From the NCBI GenBank assembly GCA_036477795.1, contig JAZGDL010000434.1:1-21915 (forward strand): a stretch of 21,915 bases of DNA. Direction: 5' to 3'. The translations under genes and the position numbers were made by a program. Shown here one piece after another: positions 1 through 6,618 of the stretch; the stretch's first letter is position 1; each line of letters opens with the position of its first letter. The DNA comes from JAZGDL01 sp036477795. Its GTDB lineage: Bacteria; Planctomycetota; Phycisphaerae; UBA1845. Below the pieces are notes generated by a model, which was not told where the DNA came from, ran no database searches, and saw only the letters and a list, made by a program, of their open reading frames with translations.

Positions 1-1
1 G

Positions 2-127
2 TCATCTGACCGGCTGGAAAGCCGGTCCCACAAGGCTCGGCGCTTCCGCCGTGCCATCATCAGTGTTCAAACACAGTACGAGCGGCAGATGCTGCGTCGA
101 CTGTTCAACGGAGCATTCGACGATTAA
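2..127 (+). CDS. C-terminal tail of a possible gene, cut by the window edge
   Basis: An open frame runs in from the left edge for 41 codons and stops with TAA at 125-127. The tail ends in YERQMLRRLFNGAFDD, whose mix of charged and hydrophobic residues looks like real protein. I do not recognise the family and too little is visible to name a function. The first visible codons (reading DRLESRSHK) are formed by a perfect GC-rich hairpin of a dispersed type, so if the gene is real it carries a repeat in its coding part. It would be co-directional with the sulfatase-like gene 200 bases downstream. It could also be chance open frame. Confidence 0.35.
   Translation, partial: SSDRLESRSHKARRFRRAIISVQTQYERQMLRRLFNGAFDD
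8..27. repeat. Palindromic element, arms GACCGGCT / AGCCGGTC
   Basis: A perfect 8-base-pair stem with a GGAA loop, followed by CCCAC. It lies inside the putative gene tail. It resembles short palindromes that I recall as dispersed in planctomycete genomes; that assignment is from memory. No second copy is seen in this window. Confidence 0.5.
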
Positions 128-331
128 CTGTCCCACCCTATGGCCACGGCCACCTCCTCTGCAACGTTTATAAATGTTTGCTTATTTATCGCTGCTCCGG
201 GTTGTTGCTGTGATATAAAGTGAGGTGCGGTATTCGGGCGCAGGGACCGCTCCCTGACGGTCGCGTCCCGGTATTTTGAGACCTCCAGGAATGTGTGGGT
301 GTATCGGGTGTCGCACGCGACACAGCAAAAC
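128..331. other. Intergenic region with an AT-rich patch and a palindrome
   Basis: No convincing gene. An AT-rich stretch at about 158-220 (containing TTATAAATG and GATATAAAG) is the likeliest place for a promoter of the downstream gene, but I see no good -35/-10 pair. At 241-256 a perfect hairpin (CAGGGA, loop CCGC, TCCCTG) is followed by ACGGTCGCG, another repeat of dispersed type. A minus-strand 78-codon open frame here has no recognisable features. Confidence 0.5.
308..323. repeat. Palindromic element GTGTCGC-AC-GCGACAC, copy 1
   Basis: A 7-base-pair inverted repeat with a 2-base centre. The same core recurs at 1612-1629 and 2474-2491. It lies just before the likely start of the sulfatase-like gene; if the GTG at 293 were used, it would be translated as VSHAT, matching VSRAT and VSHAT encoded by the other two copies. 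Confidence 0.75.
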
Positions 332-1735
332 ATGTTACGCGGCGTTCTGCTCATTGTCATCGATTGTCTGCGGGCGGACCACGTCTCCGCCTACGGATAC
401 GGCAGAAACACGACTCCGACGATCGATTCACTGGCTGAGAAGGGCATCCTGTGGGAGCAGGCCCACAGCGTCTCCTCCTGGACCAAGCCCTCGGTCACCT
501 CCATGCTCACGGGTGTGTATCCATCCCAGCACGGAGCTTTCGAAGGTATCAAGCGAAGCAAGGGTCGGTCGATCGTTACCACGGATAGGCTGCAGAGTTC
601 GCAGTCAACCCTGGCCGAGGAATTTTCCCGTAACGGCTGGCGGTGTGGTGCGTTCATCAACAACGCCCAACTTGGAGAGTTCACCCGGCTGAATCGCGGG
701 TTTTCGTCCTACGCACCCAGCGCCGGGAAAGCGGATCGTCTGATCGGCATCTTCCTCGAATGGCTCGAGGCGGATACTCATACCCCGTTCTTCGCCTACC
801 TGCACTTCCTCGAGGCCCATTGGCCATACAAGCCCCGGCGGCGCCACGTCAAGATGTTCGGCGGCAATCGTGACACCAACTATTTTCGGGACTTCAGCGC
901 CCGCGATTATGGAAAGCTTCGCCGCGCCATCTCGCAAGGTGCGGCCAGCCTCTCCCAAGAGCAGCTCCAACAGATGATCCAGATGTACGACGGGGCAGTT
1001 CGGCGCCTGGACGGCAAGCTCAAGATCATCCTGGCAATGTTGAATGAGCTGGGGCTGCGCGACCAAACGGCGATCATTGTCACCGCCGACCACGGCGAAG
1101 AGTTTCTCGATCACGGGCGGATCGGCCACGGCCAATCACTCTACAACGAGCTCACCCACGTGCCGCTGATCATGTCCCTTCCCGACGACGCCCACGGATT
1201 CGAATCCGTGGGACCCATCCGGGATCGAAACACGGTGAGCCTGGTGAATTTGCCCTGCACCATTCTAGGAATGGCCGGCATCGAGTCGGCCATACCGGGG
1301 CGCGACCTCCGCGCCCCCTCGGAAACACAAGAGCTTACCCTTGGAGAGCTCCGAGTCGGTTGGCGATACCAGCAGACCGCTACCAGGAGTGGTTGGAAGC
1401 TCCACCGTGGTTACAGATTCAAACCCCCCAACGGCAAACTTTCGCGCGACATCAGCCCGCGCCGATTAGTGGAGGAATGTCCCTACGACGTCTCATATGA
1501 ACTCTACAACGTGCACGGGGACCCGTCGGAGCGCGACAACCAGGCCGACGACCCGCAGCGCCAATCGGTCTTGCGTGAATTGGAGGGTGATCTCGATCGG
1601 TGGTGGGGAGAGGTGTCGCGCGCGACACCGCTAAGCCGGGAGGTAACCCCATCGGCACCGGACCAGTTCGATGGGGACGTCGAGATTGACTCGACGGTGG
1701 TGCAGCGCTTGCACGACCTGGGTTACATAGACTAG
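332..1735 (+). CDS. Sulfatase-like hydrolase/transferase (alkaline phosphatase superfamily)
   Basis: A 467-residue protein with the sulfatase-type fold. VLLIVIDCLRADH near the N-terminus gives the first metal-binding Asp (D11). SSWTKPSVTSMLTGVYPSQHG-like sequence marks the nucleophile region, and TADHGEEF (D253, H254) plus a later GHG and THVPL give further metal ligands. The nucleophile position holds Thr (T51, TKPSV) instead of the Cys/Ser-x-Pro-x-Arg signature, so it should not be matured to formylglycine. A phosphatase, phosphodiesterase or phospho-group transferase role is as likely as true sulfatase activity. No signal peptide is visible. I chose ATG 332 because homologues begin just before LLIVID; GTG 293 would add 13 residues encoded by a palindrome. 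Two palindromes are translated in frame inside it (1191-1212 and 1612-1640). The pseudopilin starts 10 bases after its stop, so the two are probably co-transcribed. Confidence 0.85.
   Translation: MLRGVLLIVIDCLRADHVSAYGYGRNTTPTIDSLAEKGILWEQAHSVSSWTKPSVTSMLTGVYPSQHGAFEGIKRSKGRSIVTTDRLQSSQSTLAEEFSRNGWRCGAFINNAQLGEFTRLNRGFSSYAPSAGKADRLIGIFLEWLEADTHTPFFAYLHFLEAHWPYKPRRRHVKMFGGNRDTNYFRDFSARDYGKLRRAISQGAASLSQEQLQQMIQMYDGAVRRLDGKLKIILAMLNELGLRDQTAIIVTADHGEEFLDHGRIGHGQSLYNELTHVPLIMSLPDDAHGFESVGPIRDRNTVSLVNLPCTILGMAGIESAIPGRDLRAPSETQELTLGELRVGWRYQQTATRSGWKLHRGYRFKPPNGKLSRDISPRRLVEECPYDVSYELYNVHGDPSERDNQADDPQRQSVLRELEGDLDRWWGEVSRATPLSREVTPSAPDQFDGDVEIDSTVVQRLHDLGYID
1191..1212. repeat. Perfect 22-base palindrome, half-site CCCACGGATTC, inside a gene
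   Basis: Both halves are exact complements (CCCACGGATTC / GAATCCGTGGG). The identical 22 bases occur in noncoding DNA at 16985-17006, and the arms recur around an array at 6752-6819. Here it is translated as AHGFESVG within DDAHGFESVGPIRD of the sulfatase-like enzyme, between the conserved HVPLIMSLP strand and the SLVNLP segment, a loop that is normally variable. Confidence 0.85.
1612..1640. repeat. Palindromic element GTGTCGCG-CGCGACAC, copy 2, in frame
   Basis: A perfect 18-base palindrome followed by CGCTAAGCCGG. It shares about 28 bases, with one mismatch, with the copy at 2474-2501. It is translated as VSRATPLSRE near the C-terminus of the sulfatase-like protein, just before the typical ending VVQRLHDLGYID, so it looks like an in-frame insertion in a tail region. 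Confidence 0.8.
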
Positions 1736-1745
1736 GAAAAAAGCC

Positions 1746-2450
1746 ATGGACCACTCTGCGCCGCAGAACCATATCCAACGACGATTCGTGCGCCACGGTT
1801 TCACCCTGATTGAACTGCTCGTGGTCGTGTCGATTGTCTCGCTGCTGGTCAGCATAATACTGCCGTCGCTCAAGGGCGCCAAAAGGCAGGCTAAGGAGGC
1901 CGTCTGCAAGACCAATTTGCGCTCGATCCATCTGGCCCAGACGCTGCTCCTCGAGGTGCGCGGCAAATTCCCAAAACTCAACAACGACGAGAACGACGGC
2001 AAGTGGCAGTACAACTACCTTATCTACGATGGACGTGACTGGGAGAATCTCGGTCCGCTCATCACCGACAAGAGACTGCTGCACGATCCCAAGTTGCTCT
2101 ATTGCCCGTTTCAGACGGATCCCTTTCATTCGTTCAACACTTCCGACAACCCCTGGACACCGAACAGGGGTTCCGATACGCGGGCCTCCTACGGCCGGCG
2201 ACATCTTCTGACCGGTTGGCCCCTGAGTCACTTCAGGAAAAACATCGCCATATTCAGCGATGTAACGCACATGCCCAAAGTGATCCGCTCCGCTCACAAG
2301 AAGGGCGTCAACGCGGCATTCCTCGACGGCCACGTCTCCTGGGTATCCGACCCCGGAATATTCACCGACAACGACCTAGGCGAGCCTTTCGACCTGTTCG
2401 ACAATCCGATCGTGGAGAAAATCTGGCTCGCGATCGACAGGCGACAGTAA
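1746..2450 (+). CDS. Type II secretion-type pseudopilin with H-X9-DG motif
   Basis: A 234-residue prepilin-like protein. Residues 18-45 hold the prepilin peptidase site and hydrophobic helix (HGFTLIELLVVVSIVSLLVS, cleavage after Gly), followed by the amphipathic KGAKRQAKEA helix. Near the C-terminus HKKGVNAAFLDGHV contains His, nine residues, then Asp-Gly, the signature of the large planctomycete family of DUF1559-like pilin-like proteins. It should be processed and anchored in the inner membrane with its globular part outside. AGGA lies 8 bases before ATG. It is coupled to the sulfatase-like gene (10-base gap) and followed closely by the giant secreted protein. The individual roles of these numerous planctomycete pseudopilins are mostly unknown. 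Confidence 0.9.
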   Translation: MDHSAPQNHIQRRFVRHGFTLIELLVVVSIVSLLVSIILPSLKGAKRQAKEAVCKTNLRSIHLAQTLLLEVRGKFPKLNNDENDGKWQYNYLIYDGRDWENLGPLITDKRLLHDPKLLYCPFQTDPFHSFNTSDNPWTPNRGSDTRASYGRRHLLTGWPLSHFRKNIAIFSDVTHMPKVIRSAHKKGVNAAFLDGHVSWVSDPGIFTDNDLGEPFDLFDNPIVEKIWLAIDRRQ

Positions 2451-2473
2451 CATTTTATTGCGATGTGGAGGAG

Positions 2474-2501
2474 GGTGTCGCACGCGACACCGCTAAGCCG
2501 G
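2474..2501. repeat. Palindromic element GTGTCGC-AC-GCGACAC, copy 3
   Basis: Core 2474-2491 plus the shared flank CGCTAAGCCGG. It sits 15 bases before the chosen start of the giant secreted protein. If the upstream ATG at 2463 were used it would be translated as VSHATPLSR, almost the same peptide as in the sulfatase-like protein. It ends next to the Shine-Dalgarno GGAGG at 2506-2510. Confidence 0.8.
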
Positions 2502-2516
2502 AGATGGAGGATGGAG

Positions 2517-5500
2517 ATGGATAGAGGCGGATGGATAGAGGCGTGTACAGGTGTATTGATGGGGCTAGCGGTTATGATCGGTTCGGCCGCTGCGGGGGAG
2601 CCCGACCACCCGATCATAACCGAGGTTTACAACAACCCTCCGGGGAATAACGATGGGCCGATCGGGCGGGAAACCACCAACGAGCACCAGGAGTTCATCG
2701 AGATCTACCTGCCGCCGGCATCAGCGCTCAACACCTCCCTGATGCCGTTCAAAGACGCCCTGCGTCTGACCTTTTACGAAGTCGAAGGCGATTCATCCAG
2801 TTCCGGAAACGCGTTGGTAAACTACCGGTTTGATCTGCCGACATTCGATTTGGATTCGAGCAACGGCCTGACCGGGATCGAACGTCCGCTCAGCGGTGTG
2901 GTCGTCCTGGGATGGGTCGACTACACCGACAACGATGCGGGCACCTGCGCCGGCAACGCGTTGTCGTGCAGCGTATTCGGGCAGGACTGCACAGACCTGA
3001 GTCTGTGTGAGGCCGACCCGCCGACCGCATTGGCTGGGACATCGGCCAATCGTGTCGGCCTCGTGAATGGTGAGATTACCAGCGATCCTACCGACTACGT
3101 GTTCATCGGGATCAACGCCCACCACTTCGGCGGTACGACCGGCTTCCCTCCGGAGCTGACCGCTGAATCATTGATCGATATCGCGTGTGGCCCTGGTGGA
3201 TCCTGCGAAGCCCGAAGCGGCATCATTCAGAACGGATCGGCCGCATACCTGCTGGTCAACCGCGATGACCCCGGATACGCCGAGCTGTGCGACGACAAGC
3301 ACGCCGGCGACTGTGCGCTCGGCGCCGATCCACAGCTACGCCATCCCAGTCCGGGGCTGCCCGACGGAAACATTCTGGCGCCCAGCGCGTTCCTCGACGG
3401 ATTCGCACCCAACGATGATTCACTCTTCAGAGTTGACGAGCAACCGTATGACGCGCCCACCGGCGATGACATCGATCTGGAAACGGTGCTCCCGTTGGAT
3501 GGGGCTTTCAGTTTGCTCATTCCCCAGATACCGGAGCAGATCAAGACAAACCCGAACCCCGGGTTTGCCAGCGGTTACGCCCGTGTCTACATCGACGTAG
3601 CCAAGACGACGGAGAACACTACGCCGGATGACGACGACCCGGTGGCCGACGCCACGCTCGCCTATCGTCATGTGCGCGACGATGGGCCGTTCTTTCCCAG
3701 CCCGGGCAAAGCCGCGAAAACGAGATCGGACCCGGAGCTGGGCGTAGCTCTAGACAGCGAGCAGACTACGGAAGTGTTGACCCAGACCGTCGGTTTTCCA
3801 GGATTGTTGTGCGCCAACGTCGGCGGGGATTTCGGCATCGACATCGCCGTGATCTCCGTGGGGCCGTCGAGCGACGAGAATGTAGCGACGTTCGCACTGG
3901 GTTCGGCCGACACCAATGTAGGCGGACAAACCTTCGGGTTTCCGGGCCTGGTGGTCACACCCGGTGCAGGGGCCACACACGGAGCCACCGCTACGGCTAC
4001 GGTATCCGTGCAGGCCACCAACACCTTACCCCCCCCGGACCTCGCGGTCGACACCACGCCACAGCCGCGGACCGTCACGGTCACGATTCTGGACCCCAAG
4101 ACAGGATTGAATTCGGTAGGCGCTGACTTCCAGGCCACCGTTTTCGCAGCCTCCCAGGCGGTCCCGAATACCGCTGCGGCGAACGAATTGCTCTCCACCG
4201 ATCTGGGCGCCTTTCTGACGGCCAACTTGGGAGGACTTGCCCAGGAGACGATGGGAAACGGAGCGGTGTTGATCGATCCTACGTTCGACCTGACCGATGG
4301 ACAATGTATCCACGCAGGTTGTAATTGCGATATTTTTGGACTGAACTGTAACCCGCCACAACTGATAACAGACTATCCAGACCCTGAGTTGCCCGCAGAA
4401 TTCTTGAACATGCCCGGGCCGGATGGGGTGCTCCGCACTTCCGACGACCTGCTGGACACCGTCTTGAATTCGGCCGAGCAGTTGGTGCACGGCACTTACG
4501 ATGAGAACATTTTCATTACGGATGTCGGTACGTGTGTAGGCAGCGGGCTACTGTGCAGCATTCTGGCGCAGGACTGCGCGGACTTCACAACCTGTCTGCC
4601 CACCAATGACGGGCTGCGAGCGCTCCGGTTCAACACACCGAATACCCGGACTTTCGGAGGCACCTTCAGCCTGTCCGAGTTAGTCCACTTTGCCGACGAC
4701 GCGGGACGCATCGACAACCCGCGCAGCGGGCTGGCCAACGCCATTACCACCCGCACGTTCGAGTTGGTCATCGTCGACACCAACGTCCGGCAGGCCAGCA
4801 CCCCGGCGATACCCAACATTGAGACCGGAGCCACCGACGACTTCGGCATTATCATCGAAGTTTTTGAGACCGAGACCTCCCCCCCTTCACCCGTGAGTCT
4901 GGGCGAGTTTGTGTTTCTCAGCTTCTCCGGCGGGCTGCATGGCAGCGACATCGATGGCCTGAACGTGCCCCCGGACAACAACGTGCTTAACCTGATTTAC
5001 CTCGACCTGGACAACCTGCACGACGAGCTCGGCATCATTTCCATCGATCAGGTCATCCTAATTGATGGCGGCGGTAACGTCGGCCAGGCCGACATCATCG
5101 AGATTTTTAGCCTGAACCCCGTTTCCGGGCCGGCATGTGGAAACGGAATTCTCGAAGTGGGCGAAGACTGCGACGACGGCGACACCATTGACGGTGACGG
5201 CTGCGACAGCAACTGCACGGTCACCGCATGCGGCAACGGCATCGTCACCGGCGCTGAACAGTGCGACGACGGTAACACCGTCGACGGTGACGGATGCGAC
5301 GTGAACTGTGTGATCGAGTTCTGCGGCGACGGGACCGTCAACAATTCCGGTACGGAGCAGTGCGACGACGGCAATGCCATCGACGGTGACGGGTGCGACG
5401 CGAACTGCGTGATCGAGTTCTGCGGCGACGGGACTGTCAACAATTCCGGCACGGAGCAGTGCGACGACGGTAATACTATCGACGGTGACGGCTGCGACGC

Positions 5501-6524
5501 AAACTGTGTAATCGAGTTCTGCGGTGACGGGACTGTCAACAATTCCGGTACGGAGCAGTGCGACGACGGCAACACTATCGACGGCGACGGGTGCTCGTCG
5601 GCGTGTATCGTCGAGATCCCACCTTCGTGTGGAGACGGCGCTACTGACCCCGGTGAAGAGTGCGACGACGGCAATACTATCGACGGCGACGGTTGTGACA
5701 GAAACTGCACGATCACCGCCTGCGGCAATTTGATCATCACCGCCGGCGAGCAGTGCGACGATGGGAATACCGCCGCGGGCGACGGGTGCGACGAGAACTG
5801 TCAGATCGAGGCGGCTGCCTGTCTGCCGCCGACGGTCACCGCGGGTATTTCGTCGCGTTACATTCGTATCGATCCGGATCCGAGCATTGCGGTTCCGGTG
5901 GCATTCCACATCGCGTGCAGCGGGGTGGTCGGATGGGTTACCCTGGCACACGTCGACTACATCGACTTGTCGGTGTGCGCCGCCGGAACTCCTAATGAAG
6001 GGCAAGCGTGCGATCCGGCAACGCCAGGTCCGTGCGGGTTCGGAACGGACAGCACCCAGTGTTCTGTCCTGTCTGTAGTCAACATCGGCACAACTACGCC
6101 CAACTGCGGGAATGCCGACTTCCTCACGCCGGATCAGTGGACCTCGAACGGAGCCAACGCGCTTTACGCTACGGGCCCCGCCGTTGCACCGAACTCGATT
6201 CCGACGGTCACGGCGGTGTGCGGTGGCTGCGGCGGATCCCAGGCCGCTCCAGTGCAGCCGGCCGATCCAACATGGGTATTCTGCGACTCCAGTAACGATG
6301 GGCAGACCACGTTCTTCGCCGACCTGTTCAAGCAATTTCAAAACACTGCTGCCGCCGGAGGTGCGAAATTTACGGGGCCTGATCCGGGCATCGAGGTGGA
6401 TACGCAGGGCGACACGCCCGCCGTGCCGGACCAGCAGGTCACCTTCTTTGCCGACATCTTCGCCTGTTTCGGTGCCACCGCCGCGGGCGGGAGTGCCCCG
6501 TGGACGGGCACGGTTTGCCCGTAG
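2517..6524 (+). CDS. Giant secreted protein with DUF4215 repeats and a dockerin-like C-terminal domain
   Basis: 1335 residues. A signal peptide (ACTGVLMGLAVMIGSAAAG, cleavage near residue 26) leads into a lamin-tail-like segment (ITEVYNNPP...EFIEIYLPP, about residues 30-115). A long beta-rich region follows, with two copies of a Cys motif (GTCxGxxLxCSxxxQDC). Seven DUF4215/myxococcal Cys repeats (CGDGxxxxxEQCDDGNTxDGDGC) occupy about 874-1098. The last 230 residues form a domain that also ends the protein at 17229-21533; it contains duplicated DGQTTFFADLFKQF and DQQVTFFADIFACF segments that look like degenerate EF-hand/dockerin loops. ATG 2517 was chosen for GGAGG six bases upstream; 2511 and 2463 are in-frame alternatives. 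Acidic, Cys-rich and secreted, it suits a calcium-binding surface or matrix protein, but its partner is unknown. No clear terminator follows. Confidence 0.85.
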   Translation: MDRGGWIEACTGVLMGLAVMIGSAAAGEPDHPIITEVYNNPPGNNDGPIGRETTNEHQEFIEIYLPPASALNTSLMPFKDALRLTFYEVEGDSSSSGNALVNYRFDLPTFDLDSSNGLTGIERPLSGVVVLGWVDYTDNDAGTCAGNALSCSVFGQDCTDLSLCEADPPTALAGTSANRVGLVNGEITSDPTDYVFIGINAHHFGGTTGFPPELTAESLIDIACGPGGSCEARSGIIQNGSAAYLLVNRDDPGYAELCDDKHAGDCALGADPQLRHPSPGLPDGNILAPSAFLDGFAPNDDSLFRVDEQPYDAPTGDDIDLETVLPLDGAFSLLIPQIPEQIKTNPNPGFASGYARVYIDVAKTTENTTPDDDDPVADATLAYRHVRDDGPFFPSPGKAAKTRSDPELGVALDSEQTTEVLTQTVGFPGLLCANVGGDFGIDIAVISVGPSSDENVATFALGSADTNVGGQTFGFPGLVVTPGAGATHGATATATVSVQATNTLPPPDLAVDTTPQPRTVTVTILDPKTGLNSVGADFQATVFAASQAVPNTAAANELLSTDLGAFLTANLGGLAQETMGNGAVLIDPTFDLTDGQCIHAGCNCDIFGLNCNPPQLITDYPDPELPAEFLNMPGPDGVLRTSDDLLDTVLNSAEQLVHGTYDENIFITDVGTCVGSGLLCSILAQDCADFTTCLPTNDGLRALRFNTPNTRTFGGTFSLSELVHFADDAGRIDNPRSGLANAITTRTFELVIVDTNVRQASTPAIPNIETGATDDFGIIIEVFETETSPPSPVSLGEFVFLSFSGGLHGSDIDGLNVPPDNNVLNLIYLDLDNLHDELGIISIDQVILIDGGGNVGQADIIEIFSLNPVSGPACGNGILEVGEDCDDGDTIDGDGCDSNCTVTACGNGIVTGAEQCDDGNTVDGDGCDVNCVIEFCGDGTVNNSGTEQCDDGNAIDGDGCDANCVIEFCGDGTVNNSGTEQCDDGNTIDGDGCDANCVIEFCGDGTVNNSGTEQCDDGNTIDGDGCSSACIVEIPPSCGDGATDPGEECDDGNTIDGDGCDRNCTITACGNLIITAGEQCDDGNTAAGDGCDENCQIEAAACLPPTVTAGISSRYIRIDPDPSIAVPVAFHIACSGVVGWVTLAHVDYIDLSVCAAGTPNEGQACDPATPGPCGFGTDSTQCSVLSVVNIGTTTPNCGNADFLTPDQWTSNGANALYATGPAVAPNSIPTVTAVCGGCGGSQAAPVQPADPTWVFCDSSNDGQTTFFADLFKQFQNTAAAGGAKFTGPDPGIEVDTQGDTPAVPDQQVTFFADIFACFGATAAGGSAPWTGTVCP
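5322..5618 (+). repeat. Three near-identical 99-base tandem units in the DUF4215 region
   Basis: Units begin at 5322, 5421 and 5520. Each encodes 33 residues starting CGDGTVNNSGTEQCDDGN. The first two differ at only a few, mostly silent, positions, while the third diverges at its end (SSACIVEI). The near identity contrasts with the other four repeats of the protein and indicates recent tandem duplication; copy number may vary between strains. Confidence 0.85.
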
Positions 6525-6527
6525 TGG

Positions 6528-6618
6528 TCAAGGTCCAACGTCAAAGGTCCAAAGCCCGGCGGACTTTTGACCTTCCGACCTTGGACCTTGCGACCTTCCT
6601 CCCTTCGTCCCTTCGTCT
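6528..6618. repeat. Degenerate GGTC array (AAGGTCC / AAGGTCGC units)
   Basis: Read on the minus strand, units of 7-8 bases built on AAGGTC repeat, and part of the array is inverted: GTCAAAGGTCC at 6540-6550 pairs with GGACTTTTGAC at 6561-6571 around a 10-base loop, so the end can form a hairpin between the two converging genes. It supplies the last 20 or so codons of the aminotransferase (ending KVGRSKVRRALDL), which are therefore unlikely to be ancestral. Confidence 0.7.

Noticed and set aside
124..360. Minus-strand 78-codon frame before the sulfatase-like gene
   Set aside because: It runs through two palindromic repeats and the start of the real gene, with no recognisable protein features.
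1452..2333. Minus-strand 293-codon frame opposite the sulfatase-like and pseudopilin genes
   Set aside because: It overlaps two well-supported genes on the other strand and has no motif, signal peptide or family resemblance.
5048..6341. Long minus-strand open frames opposite the DUF4215 repeats
   Set aside because: They are antisense shadows created by the repetitive GACGACGG codon pattern. The Ser/Pro-rich or Val/Asp-rich repeats have no domain features.
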